Positions 6,878 through 12,781 of a DNA stretch of 17,418 nucleotides are shown here, in pieces. Source of the stretch: Deltaproteobacteria bacterium (GTDB taxonomy: Bacteria; UBA10199; DSSB01); assembly GCA_020440745.1 (NCBI GenBank), contig JAGRNM010000005.1:1-17418 (forward strand), read 5' to 3'. The notes beneath the pieces were generated by a model. It did no database searches, was not told the origin of the DNA, and saw only the letters and a program-made list of their open reading frames with translations. The position numbers and the translations under genes were made by a program. The number at the start of each line of letters is the position of its first letter. The first letter of the stretch is position 1.

Positions 6878-7270
6878 TTATTGTGTATTTTTATATAGTT
6901 GGACCCCGTCACTATAGCCGATTGCCAAAAATTGTTTGTTATTGGAGATACAGGCTCCCTTAAATTCGGTAACCTGATCATCAACATTGAAGGGAGCAAT
7001 CCTATTTAGAACTTCATCACTAGTGGGAAAATCTATTCCAAAAATAGAAATTGGAATTCCTTGAACAGATCCAATTCCGTCTGCTTCAGATTCTCTATAC
7101 CATTCATTCCTATTTTCATCATTCGAGTCACGAGCTGCTCTTTCTCCAGAATTTACATCAAATAAACCACGACCATCGTGGGAAACTACAAGAAGATATT
7201 GAGCATCACTTGTAAATCCAATAGCTATTGTTCCCCCTACGGGAAGATACTTATAAGGCAAATAGTTCAT
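6878..7270 (-). CDS. Hypothetical 130-aa cytoplasmic protein, possible propeller-blade-like fold
   Basis: No signal peptide or membrane segment. The N-terminus MNYLPYKYLPVGGTIAIGFT, with SDAQYLLVVSHDGRGLFDV following, and the C-terminal ISNNKQFLAIGYSDGVQLY both have the strand-turn-strand look of a WD40-type blade. The middle (about 42-70) is highly charged (ERAARDSNDENRNEWYRESE). I recall similar conserved hypothetical proteins that start with a GGTIAIGF-like strand and a GRGLFD motif, but I know of no assigned function. It is an orphan gene, divergent from the DUF309 gene. The upstream region (7271-7518) carries a composite inverted repeat. GAAAGA before the ATG is a weak ribosome site. Confidence 0.6.
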   Translation of the reverse strand: MNYLPYKYLPVGGTIAIGFTSDAQYLLVVSHDGRGLFDVNSGERAARDSNDENRNEWYRESEADGIGSVQGIPISIFGIDFPTSDEVLNRIAPFNVDDQVTEFKGACISNNKQFLAIGYSDGVQLYKNTQ

Positions 7271-7296
7271 TTTTTTCTTTCATATAAAGCTTTCAC

Positions 7297-7385
7297 ATAA
7301 CAAACGCATTGACGGTTGATTGATAGCAAAGCAAAAAAACAGTCCGATAACCGTCAATTGCTTAGACCATGACTTGCGTTTTTAT
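7297..7385 (-). repeat. Composite inverted repeat upstream of the orphan 130-aa gene
   Basis: Two nested pairs of inverted arms. Inner pair: ATTGACGGTT at 7308-7317 and AACCGTCAAT at 7349-7358, perfect over 10 bp with a 31-nt spacer. Outer pair: ATAACAAACGCA at 7297-7308 and TGCGTTTTTAT at 7375-7385, matching except for one missing base. The left arms abut while the right arms are separated by 16 nt (7359-7374). On the minus strand the element ends in GCGTTTGTTATGT, reminiscent of the GTTRRRY core of integron attC sites, but the opposite end does not fit the RYYYAAC core. It may be a recombination site, a non-autonomous element or an operator. The element ends 26 nt before the start codon of the gene at 7270. 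Confidence 0.45.
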
Positions 7386-7518
7386 CTGGATTTTTCTGTC
7401 AAGTTTCGACATGGATTACTATTAATATTATCTGGTTTTAGCTGATTGTTTAGTTAAACCATAAACTAGTGCTCAAAAATAGATCCATAAAACCAAAAAA
7501 AAATTTAAACTAGCCACC

Positions 7519-8049
7519 ATGAAGCCACCGCGCTACAGCCAACAAAGCCTTCCTCCTTATCGCTACTTACCCACGCGGGATCCTCACCCAGGCATCCATC
7601 CAGAGGGCCATAGCTATGGCAAAGTTGAAGAAAAATTAACTTACATAGATCCGCAAGACTGGAAAAAAAACCAAGCCTACCTCTATGGGCTTGACCTCTT
7701 TAATCACGGCTATTTTTGGGAAGCCCACGAAGCGTGGGAAGCTGTCTGGCTAACTACTAAAAAATTTGACGCTTACGGACAGTACTTACAGTCTCTCATT
7801 CAATTTTCCGCAGCGCTGCTTAAACTCTATGGCGGCAATAAAAGAGGCTTTGATAAACTTTATGGAGAAGCCTGGAGAAGGATGGAGTTTGTGCTCTCTC
7901 AAATTAAAGAAGAAAACTGGATGGGGCTAGCAATTGAAAATTGGTTAAAAAAAATGGAAAAATTTTTTCAAGCTAGCTCGGACCCTCAAGGAAAAATCAC
8001 GGACCCTTTAATTAGAGAGAACTTTCCTTTTTTAAAATTGGAAACTTAA
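7519..8049 (+). CDS. DUF309 family protein
   Basis: A 176-residue cytoplasmic protein. The diagnostic DUF309 motif is at 60-77 (LFNHGYFWEAHEAWEAVW), followed by a conserved helix (YGQYLQSLIQFSAALLKLY, about 86-104). DUF309 is an all-helical domain of unknown biochemical role. The N-terminal extension with LPPYRYLPTRDPHPG (11-25) and EGHSYG (29-34) is seen in a subset of the family. The C-terminal third is helical and ends in a Pro/Phe-containing tail. No Shine-Dalgarno is visible (the bases before ATG are CTAGCCACC), so translation initiation is unusual or the leader is short. The gene is alone on the plus strand, divergent from the orphan gene at 6878-7270; the region between them is AT-rich. 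Confidence 0.85.
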   Translation: MKPPRYSQQSLPPYRYLPTRDPHPGIHPEGHSYGKVEEKLTYIDPQDWKKNQAYLYGLDLFNHGYFWEAHEAWEAVWLTTKKFDAYGQYLQSLIQFSAALLKLYGGNKRGFDKLYGEAWRRMEFVLSQIKEENWMGLAIENWLKKMEKFFQASSDPQGKITDPLIRENFPFLKLET

Positions 8050-8116
8050 CTCCTTAGTCACAACAACTAAAGAAGAAAAAAGACTTCTGAAGCTCAACTC
8101 GATTTTTTATCACACA

Positions 8117-8215
8117 TTAATTGATCAGTTCTCCATAAAAAAACATAGGTATTAATAAAGCAAAAAATACTATTAAACTAAGAAACTGACTCCCATTAAT
8201 CCCTACTGAATTCAT
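8117..8215 (-). CDS. Possible 32-aa single-helix membrane peptide (or tail of the LRR remnant)
   Basis: An ATG-started frame of 32 codons: MNSVGINGSQ, then a hydrophobic helix FLSLIVFFALLIPMFF, then YGELIN. The frame is open further upstream to a stop at 8279-8281 and reads CRCVKSKLNKQERQLSYRQ before the ATG, which also looks protein-like, so it may be the C-terminal part of a longer broken gene and not a peptide gene of its own. No ribosome binding site is visible. It directly follows the LRR pseudogene on the same strand, in a different frame. The family is not recognised. The remaining gap bases 8050-8116 show nothing I can support. Confidence 0.3.
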   Translation of the reverse strand: MNSVGINGSQFLSLIVFFALLIPMFFYGELIN

Positions 8216-8252
8216 TTGTCTGTAAGACAGCTGCCGCTCTTGCTTATTAAGT

Positions 8253-8591
8253 TTACTTTTTACACACCGGCAATTCTGTTAACTGATTTCTTTCCAAAGA
8301 GAGAAATTAAAGCTGAGTTAACTCCTTAATTCTTTTGGATAGTTTAGTTTGTTTTTGATGCGCCAAGGAAAGTTTGTAAACATCATTGGGATTTTTCAAC
8401 GCTTCTTCTAGAGAAGTATATAGTTTTTTATTTTTAAGCTTAAAGTATTCTTCCGCCACTTCAAAATTTATAGACATGATAGATTTCTCGTGACCATGCA
8501 CGGTATTAATTGAGGTCATGAGTAATAAAGAATACAAGAGCAAAACAAATTTGATATTGAATGGGCTTCTCATCTTAAGTTGCTTCATCAT
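8253..8591 (-). pseudogene. Leucine-rich-repeat exported protein, broken by a nonsense codon
   Basis: The ATG at 8591 (GGA about 7-9 nt upstream) opens a signal peptide (basic MMKQLKMR, hydrophobic core FVLLLYSLLLM, cleavage near VHG). Then comes the entry sequence typical of bacterial LRR proteins, LYTSLEEALKNPNDVYKLSL, as in the EALxNPxxVxxLxLS first repeat of Leptospira-type LRR proteins. The first repeat ends KRIKELTQL and meets a TAA at 8307-8309. Reading through that codon in the same frame gives FLSLERNQLTELP, a textbook second LRR (LxxLxxNxLxxLP), before a stop at 8253-8255. The TAA therefore most likely replaces a sense codon such as CAA. Only two repeats survive; an intact protein would have more. 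No function is expected unless the short product is secreted. Confidence 0.65.
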
Positions 8592-8610
8592 ATTGTTTCC
8601 AATCACAAAA

Positions 8611-8889
8611 TCAGGCAGCTTTTTTAATACGAATATCCGCCTCCAAACCCACCGCCTCTACCAAACGAATCAAACGGTCTAAAGTAACTTTTTGCAAACT
8701 ACCTGATAAAATTCCCGTCACAGTAGAACGACTTAGCTTAGAGCGCTTCGCTAATTCTTGGTGCGTTAGCTTTTCTTTTTTGACAATCCTTAGTACTGCC
8801 CGAATTAATTCAGCCTTAATATAAGCTAGCTTAACTCTTGTAGGAGAAATAGAAAGATCTACTCCTAAGTTTTTAGTTCTGGATTTCAT
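8611..8889 (-). CDS. XRE/HigA-like antitoxin of a type II toxin-antitoxin pair
   Basis: A 92-residue DNA-binding protein. Residues 41-60 form a Cro/C1-type helix-turn-helix (LTHQELAKRSKLSRSTVTGI), followed by ILSGSLQKVTLDRLIRLVEA, the usual third and fourth helices. The basic N-terminal helix region (about 17-37) probably mediates dimerisation or toxin contact. The gene order toxin-antitoxin and the 4-nt ATGA overlap with the upstream toxin gene are typical of HigBA-like modules, where the antitoxin neutralises the toxin and represses their shared promoter. AAAGGGAG about 7 nt upstream is a good ribosome site inside the toxin gene. The family call is secure; the pair's biological role here is inferred. 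Confidence 0.85.
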   Translation of the reverse strand: MKSRTKNLGVDLSISPTRVKLAYIKAELIRAVLRIVKKEKLTHQELAKRSKLSRSTVTGILSGSLQKVTLDRLIRLVEAVGLEADIRIKKAA

Positions 8890-9218
8890 CGCAAGACTCC
8901 CTTTAAACGTCTTTTAGCCAAATCTAGGTTAGCTTTAAGTGTTTTTTGAGATTTTTTCTTAAAAGCATGTAGTAAATAAATCCGCTCTTTTTCCCATAAA
9001 AAATAAATTATTCGATAAATACCAGAAGCATCTTTCAGTCGAAGTTCATGAACTCCTTTACCAATACTAGGCATAGGCCTGGATAAAGGCATACTTAAAG
9101 AAACTCCTAAATCTAATCTAGCTAAAGCGTCTGCCAAATCTTCCCGAATTTCTTCAGGAAACACTTCAATTTCTCGCTTACACGCTTTTAAAACTAGGAT
9201 TATTGATGATAGTCTCAA
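8886..9218 (-). CDS. HigB/Gp49-like toxin (RelE-superfamily mRNA interferase)
   Basis: About 110 residues. The core FPEEIREDLADALARLDLG, then GKGVHELRLKDASGIYRIIY and LLHAFKKKSQKTLKANLDLA, matches the phage-derived Gp49/HigB toxin family: the L-x-D/S-x-x-G-x-Y-R-[IV]-x-Y strand pair followed by the HxFxKKxxKT catalytic/basic motif. Such toxins cut mRNA at the ribosome. No ATG is available. The listed TTG start at 9218 gives the usual family length, but it has no Shine-Dalgarno and is preceded by a stop six codons upstream. It overlaps the antitoxin start by 4 nt. A TTGACA-type -35 and a short palindrome lie just before the gene; if that promoter is real, the transcript would begin near or inside the listed start, so the N-terminus is uncertain. 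Confidence 0.8.
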   Translation of the reverse strand: MRLSSIILVLKACKREIEVFPEEIREDLADALARLDLGVSLSMPLSRPMPSIGKGVHELRLKDASGIYRIIYFLWEKERIYLLHAFKKKSQKTLKANLDLAKRRLKGVLR

Positions 9219-9224
9219 ATTTAA

Positions 9225-9237
9225 GACATGATGTCAA
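9225..9237 (-). promoter_or_regulatory. Candidate promoter/operator of the toxin-antitoxin pair
   Basis: On the minus strand a consensus -35 TTGACA (9232-9237) overlaps a perfect 11-bp palindrome GACATCATGTC (9225-9235). A weak -10 such as GACTAT follows 17 nt later. An operator overlapping the -35 is the arrangement expected for autorepression by the XRE antitoxin. The -10 is poor, so confidence is limited. Confidence 0.35.
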
Positions 9238-9262
9238 GAAGCTCAAAAGATTAGGAAAAGAA

Positions 9263-9784
9263 TCAATAATGTAACAAAGAAAAAATAGGATAAGACTGCA
9301 ATCTCTCTCGACCTTTTAAAAAATCTAATTCAATCACAAAAGCCATGGCGCTGACTTCTCCACCCATTTTTTCAATGAGTTTAGCCGTGGCTTCACAAGT
9401 ACCACCGGTGGCAAGCAAATCATCCACCACCAAGACCTTAGCGCCTTTGGGCACGGCGTCCTCATGCATCTCGATCGTGTCTTCGCCATACTCTAGTTGA
9501 TAAGTAAAACTCACCGTCACATGAGGCAACTTACCTTTTTTACGCACAATAGCCATGGGTTTACCCAAAGCATGGGCAAGCACCGAACCAAATAAAAAAC
9601 CCCTCGACTCAATACCCACAATCACATCGATATTTTTATCTTGATACTCCCGGACAAACTCCCGAGTAACAAAGCTAAAGGCCTCCGGGTTTTGTAAGAG
9701 TGGCGTAATGTCTTTAAAGATAATTCCTGGTTTAGGAAAATCCGGCACATCGCGAATAAGGTTCTTAATAGTTTCTAAATTCAT
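9263..9784 (-). CDS. apt: Adenine phosphoribosyltransferase
   Basis: Purine salvage enzyme making AMP and pyrophosphate from adenine and PRPP in the cytoplasm. The 173-residue length is typical. Residues 13-30 carry the Apt signature (VPDFPKPGIIFKDITPLL). IVGIESRGFLFG (55-66) is the conserved adenine/phosphate-site segment. VLVVDDLLATGGT (117-129) is the PRPP-binding loop. The FTYQLEYGEDTIEMH stretch (93-107) is the flexible catalytic hood. The start at 9784 is chosen over an in-frame ATG 10 codons upstream because AAGGAG lies 6 nt before it. The gene follows the M23 peptidase gene by 29 nt and probably shares its transcript. No terminator is obvious after its stop. Confidence 0.97.
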   Translation of the reverse strand: MNLETIKNLIRDVPDFPKPGIIFKDITPLLQNPEAFSFVTREFVREYQDKNIDVIVGIESRGFLFGSVLAHALGKPMAIVRKKGKLPHVTVSFTYQLEYGEDTIEMHEDAVPKGAKVLVVDDLLATGGTCEATAKLIEKMGGEVSAMAFVIELDFLKGRERLQSYPIFSLLHY

Positions 9785-9790
9785 GTGATG

Positions 9791-9796
9791 CTCCTT
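9791..9796 (-). promoter_or_regulatory. Shine-Dalgarno fixing the apt start
   Basis: AAGGAG on the minus strand, 6 nt before the ATG at 9784, supports the shorter 173-residue form. Confidence 0.75.
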
Positions 9797-9813
9797 ATTT
9801 TTAAAAAAAATCA

Positions 9814-10362
9814 CTAAGGCAAAAACTTCATGGGATCGTGATGACCGTTTTCGTCCCTAACCTCAAAATGCAAGTGATCTCCCTGGGCATTGCCTGTGGC
9901 TCCTACCAGGCCAATCTTTTGACCTTGCTTAACCTGCTGCTTCTCATGAACCAAGTTTTTTTTATTATGGGCATAAGCCGTAAAAAGCCCATGATCGTGT
10001 TTAATGACAATGAGTTTACCATACCCACCAAGCCGGCCTTCAAAGACAACTTCCCCACTGGCAGAAGCCACAAAGGGGTCGCCGCTTTTTCCATCAATAT
10101 CAATACCTTCATGAAATCCCCCACTTCTAGAGCCATAGTAGGAAGTGACTGGCGCTTTAAGGGGCCAAATAAATTTTCCTTTGGCATGGTAAGGTGGATT
10201 TTTTTTGGAGGAAGCAGGAGATTTCTTAGACTCTGGGGTTTTTTTAGCTACTTTGGGAGAACGTTTGTTTCCATTAAAAATGGCATTAAAGTCGCTGCAT
10301 TGATTAAAAAATAATAAAGAAAAGACTAAAAGCAGCCAAATTTTAAACTGACGAAATACCAT
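9814..10362 (-). CDS. Exported M23/LytM-type peptidase-domain protein (NlpD-like, no LysM)
   Basis: A 182-residue envelope protein. The N-terminal hydrophobic segment (FKIWLLLVFSLLFF, 6-19) is followed by Cys22, which could be lipidated although FNQC is a poor lipobox. A basic Lys/Ser/Pro linker covers 31-60 and an M23 domain runs from 64 to the end. The zinc ligands are all present: H84 and D88 (GGFHEGIDID), H132 (YAH) and H163-x-H165 (GDHLHFE). It is therefore potentially an active glycyl-glycine-type or peptidoglycan endopeptidase, not a degenerate activator. In deltaproteobacteria the gene after surE-pcm usually encodes a NlpD-like protein with a LysM domain; no LysM is visible here. The start overlaps the end of pcm by 20 nt (AAGAGG ribosome site inside pcm), which implies translational coupling. 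Confidence 0.85.
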   Translation of the reverse strand: MVFRQFKIWLLLVFSLLFFNQCSDFNAIFNGNKRSPKVAKKTPESKKSPASSKKNPPYHAKGKFIWPLKAPVTSYYGSRSGGFHEGIDIDGKSGDPFVASASGEVVFEGRLGGYGKLIVIKHDHGLFTAYAHNKKNLVHEKQQVKQGQKIGLVGATGNAQGDHLHFEVRDENGHHDPMKFLP

Positions 10363-10999
10363 AACGGCCTCTTAAAGGAACAAAACGACACTCACCTAAG
10401 TCTTCTTTCTCAAAGACAGTGCCATTTTTACGCACTAGAATCAAACGCTGGGCACCTTCCGGTCCTACGGGTAAAATCAAACGACCTTGGTCTTTTAATT
10501 GTTCTAAGAGTGGCTTAGGCACCACAGGGCCACCGGCCGCCACCACAATGGCATCAAAGGGCGCGTATTTAGGCCACCCTAAAGAACCATCACCTAGTCT
10601 AAGCACCATATTACTATAAGCTAATTTTTTTAAAGTCTTTCTCGCTTTAAAAAATAATTCCTGCAAAAACTCGATGGCATAGACTTGCTGGACTAATTCA
10701 GCTAAGACTGCGGTTTGATAACCGCAACCCATACCAACTTCCAACACATGATCGGTGGGTTTTAAGGCTAGTTTTTCTAGCATGAAAGCCACCATATAAG
10801 GCTGACTCAAAGTCTGCCCAGCACCAATATTAATGGGATGATCTTGATAGGCCTGAGATACCAAGGCCTCTTCCACAAATAAGTGACGCGGCACTTTTAA
10901 CATGGCCTCTAAGACTCTTTCGTCACAAATGCCTCGCTTGATCAGCTGATCACGCACCATTTGTTTTCTAGCAATAGAGTAATTTTGAGGCATGAACAT
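10343..10999 (-). CDS. pcm: Protein-L-isoaspartate O-methyltransferase
   Basis: Methylates isoaspartyl residues in damaged proteins using S-adenosylmethionine, allowing their repair in the cytoplasm. The 218-residue length is typical. GAGQTLSQPYMVAFM (59-73) is the substrate-site signature. VLEVGMGCGYQTAVLA (85-100) is SAM-binding motif I, with YAIE (107-110) as its acidic partner. FDAIVVAAGGPVVP (148-161) is motif II and GRLILPVG (172-179) is motif III. Start codons at 10999 and 10993 are both possible; neither has a clear Shine-Dalgarno, and the upstream surE stop is only 10 nt away, so translational coupling is likely. The surE-pcm pairing is widespread in Proteobacteria and linked to stationary-phase survival. 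Confidence 0.96.
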   Translation of the reverse strand: MFMPQNYSIARKQMVRDQLIKRGICDERVLEAMLKVPRHLFVEEALVSQAYQDHPINIGAGQTLSQPYMVAFMLEKLALKPTDHVLEVGMGCGYQTAVLAELVQQVYAIEFLQELFFKARKTLKKLAYSNMVLRLGDGSLGWPKYAPFDAIVVAAGGPVVPKPLLEQLKDQGRLILPVGPEGAQRLILVRKNGTVFEKEDLGECRFVPLRGRYGISSV

Positions 11000-11009
11000 T
11001 GAAGACCAA

Positions 11010-11753
11010 TTAAATTTTCCAATTACGCATTTTTTCTAAAAAGCTAAAGTCAGTCATCTGTATAGAAAGAGGAGTAATAGCAATTTTCTTTTCTATAACG
11101 GCGTTGCAATCACTTCCTGGAATATCAGCAAAGTTTTTTTGATCTCCACCAATCCAATAATACTTACGACCTCTAGGGTCTAGTTTTTGCACAATGACTT
11201 CTCCATAATGGCGCATGCCTAGACGACAAATCACAGGACCCTTTAATTGGCTGGCCGCCACGTTAGGGATATTGACGTTTAACATCACTCCTTCTGGTAA
11301 TTCGTGCCGCCCTAGTGACTTGATCAAACGCTTGGCAAAAAGTGCTGCTGGTTTAAAGCGAGGTTTTTCCTCCAAAAAGACCGAAGAAAAGGCCAAACTC
11401 TTAATTCCCATAATGGTCCCCTCCATGGCCGCACTCACCGTCCCAGAATAATGCACGTCATAACCTAAATTAGCTCCGTGATTAATTCCGCTTACTACTA
11501 AGTCCGGTTTTTTCTTAAGTACCTCATGGACTCCTAAGGTGATACAATCAGCGGGAGTACCCGTCACTGAGTAAAAGTTTTGTTGGTGTTTCTTAAGCCT
11601 CAGCGGCTGATGTAAGGTAATCGAGTGAGAACTAGCGGACTGCTCCTGATCTGGAGCCACTACCACCACGCGGCCTAAGCTTTTAATAGACTCATACAAA
11701 GTATGCAGCCCTTCCGCATGAATCCCGTCATCATTACAAAGTAAAATCAACAT
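11010..11753 (-). CDS. surE: 5'/3'-nucleotidase SurE
   Basis: A metal-dependent phosphatase acting on nucleoside 5'- and 3'-monophosphates (and exopolyphosphate in some species), cytoplasmic and important in stationary phase. The family signature CNDDGI (6-11) supplies Asp8 and Asp9. APDQEQSASSHS (33-44) contains Ser39. SGINHGANLGYDVHYSGTV (88-106) holds the metal-binding Asn91 and the conserved YSGTV loop. At 247 residues it has the usual length. No Shine-Dalgarno precedes the ATG; the 40-nt leader carries a short direct repeat. It starts the surE-pcm-M23-apt group and lies just after the tRNA-Pro terminator, so it probably has its own promoter. Confidence 0.97.
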   Translation of the reverse strand: MLILLCNDDGIHAEGLHTLYESIKSLGRVVVVAPDQEQSASSHSITLHQPLRLKKHQQNFYSVTGTPADCITLGVHEVLKKKPDLVVSGINHGANLGYDVHYSGTVSAAMEGTIMGIKSLAFSSVFLEEKPRFKPAALFAKRLIKSLGRHELPEGVMLNVNIPNVAASQLKGPVICRLGMRHYGEVIVQKLDPRGRKYYWIGGDQKNFADIPGSDCNAVIEKKIAITPLSIQMTDFSFLEKMRNWKI

Positions 11754-11769
11754 ACTAATCTTAAAAAGA

Positions 11770-11794
11770 CCTAGACACTAAACCCTAGACACTA
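11770..11794. repeat. Short direct repeat in the surE leader
   Basis: CCTAGACACTA occurs at 11770-11780 and again at 11784-11794, two 11-nt copies with a 14-nt period, 17-41 nt before the surE ATG. It may be a regulatory site or a simple slippage product. Confidence 0.6.
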
Positions 11795-11800
11795 CAAACT

Positions 11801-11837
11801 AAAAATCCAAAAGCCTTTTATAGGCCTTTGGATTTTT
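11801..11837 (-). terminator. Rho-independent terminator after tRNA-Pro
   Basis: On the minus strand a 15-bp stem with one G-U pair (AAAAATCCAAAGGCC with GGCTTTTGGATTTTT) closes a 7-nt loop TATAAAA and ends in five U residues. It lies 4 nt past the 3' end of the tRNA, separating it from surE. Confidence 0.85.
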
Positions 11838-11841
11838 CTAA

Positions 11842-11915
11842 TCGGGACGACTGGATTTGAACCAGCGACCTTTCCCACCCCAAGGGAATGCGCTACCAGG
11901 CTGCGCCACGTCCCG
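11842..11915 (-). tRNA. tRNA-Pro, anticodon GGG
   Basis: A complete cloverleaf of 74 nt. The acceptor arms CGGGACG and CGTCCCG pair over 7 bp, with discriminator A. The D arm contains GCGCAGCCTGGTAGCGC. The anticodon stem TTCCC/GGGAA closes the loop TTGGGGT, giving anticodon GGG (reads CCC and CCU). The T arm is CTGG-TTCAAAT-CCAG. The 3' CCA is not encoded. It lies 30 nt after the merR-type gene on the same strand and is followed by its own terminator. The tRNA end shows no adjacent integrase or repeated copy, so there is no sign of use as an insertion site. Confidence 0.97.
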
Positions 11916-11945
11916 AAAAAAAACAAAAAACTTCTCAATCCACTC

Positions 11946-12347
11946 TTAAAAAATAGCCTCTAGCTCTTTTAATTTTTCAACAAGATTTCTTTTCAGTTCC
12001 GCGACGCCCTGATTAGAAGCTAAATTCAACCCCAACTGCTGTTGGTTGGGGCTTGAGTCCTGTTTTGGACTTTTTGACTCAGTTTCTAAATAAGTCCTTG
12101 CCCCTTCAATGGTAAACTTACGGTCATAAAGCAAACTACGAACCACTAAAAGCTTTTCAACTTCTTCTTTTTTATAGCGACGCTGACCACGCCGCTTGCC
12201 AGGCGCAATAGTAGGAAACTCTGTCTCCCAATAGCGCAAGACATAAGGCTCTACTCCCACAATCTGGGCTACTTCACCAATTTTAAAGTAAAGTCGATCG
12301 GGAATAGGCTTGGGATCTTGAATCTTAGAGATTGCCCGCCGGGCCAT
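11946..12347 (-). CDS. MerR-family transcriptional regulator
   Basis: 133 residues. The MerR winged helix-turn-helix spans about 20-90: FKIGEVAQIVGVEPYVLRYW is the HTH, and ETEFPTIAPGKRRGQRRY, then KKEEVEKLLVVRSLLYDRKF, form the wing and second helical pair. The C-terminal part is a Ser/Gln-rich linker and a short amphipathic helix (AELKRNLVEKLKELEAIF) in place of an effector-binding domain, so it probably dimerises without a ligand pocket. This small MerR gene directly after the ihfA-type gene is a conserved pairing in deltaproteobacteria; its targets are not known to me. It starts 9 nt after the ihfA stop and has a weak AGGT ribosome site. Confidence 0.9.
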   Translation of the reverse strand: MARRAISKIQDPKPIPDRLYFKIGEVAQIVGVEPYVLRYWETEFPTIAPGKRRGQRRYKKEEVEKLLVVRSLLYDRKFTIEGARTYLETESKSPKQDSSPNQQQLGLNLASNQGVAELKRNLVEKLKELEAIF

Positions 12348-12356
12348 AGGGTTTAC

Positions 12357-12647
12357 CTATTCCTTTTCTTCTTTAAGATTGATAGCTTGTTTAAGTACCT
12401 GAGAAGCCTTAAAAGTCAAGACACGGCGAGCATCAATAGTCATCTCCTCACCCGTTTGAGGATTACGCCCCTGTCTCGCTTGTTTGTCTCGCACCACAAA
12501 ATTACCAAAACCGCTAATTTTAATATTTTCTCCCTTTTCTAAAGTGCCTTTGATGACATCAAAGACAAGCTCTACAATATTAGAGCTTTCTTTTTTAGAA
12601 AGGCCAATTTTTTCATAAATAGACTCAATTAGGTCTGCTTTGGTCAT
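12357..12647 (-). CDS. ihfA: Integration host factor alpha-type / HU-family DNA-bending protein
   Basis: A 96-residue DNA-bending protein of the HU/IHF family. Helices occupy residues 3-40. The beta-arm signature ISGFGNFVVRDKQARQGRNP (44-63) carries the intercalating proline P63 in GRNP, followed by TGEEMTIDARRVLTFKASQV (65-84). The position after pheT and the sequence resemble IhfA more than HU or IhfB. It bends DNA in replication, transcription and recombination, normally as a heterodimer with IhfB, which is not in this window. The start at 12647 is supported by GGGAGGA about 6-7 nt upstream. The 134 nt before it are AT-rich apart from a GC-rich patch; a promoter there is possible. Confidence 0.93.
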   Translation of the reverse strand: MTKADLIESIYEKIGLSKKESSNIVELVFDVIKGTLEKGENIKISGFGNFVVRDKQARQGRNPQTGEEMTIDARRVLTFKASQVLKQAINLKEEKE

Positions 12648-12653
12648 GCAAGG

Positions 12654-12660
12654 TCCTCCC
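12654..12660 (-). promoter_or_regulatory. Shine-Dalgarno fixing the ihfA start
   Basis: GGGAGGA on the minus strand 6 nt before the ATG at 12647 rules in the 96-residue protein over an in-frame alternative start codon nine codons upstream. Confidence 0.75.
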
Positions 12661-12781
12661 TCTAAGATTATCAATTAACTGACTAAGGCCACCCCCCCAA
12701 GGGCAGCTAATACTTCTAAATTTCTAAAAAAAATCTTGGTAAAATTAAAGCAAAACTTTAAAGCAATGTATATTTATTAAG

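Noticed and set aside
6751..6963. Plus-strand open frame of 70 codons
   Set aside because: TTG start without ribosome site, and its second half is antisense to the better-supported 130-aa gene.
7510..7521. GCCACCATG before the DUF309 start resembles a eukaryotic Kozak sequence
   Set aside because: All surrounding genes are clearly bacterial; the match is coincidental.
9838..10314. Plus-strand open frame of 158 codons
   Set aside because: Entirely antisense to the M23 peptidase gene, whose catalytic motifs are intact; it is a shadow of that gene.
11842..11915. tRNA-Pro as an integration site for a mobile element
   Set aside because: No integrase, no duplicated tRNA 3' end and housekeeping genes on both sides.
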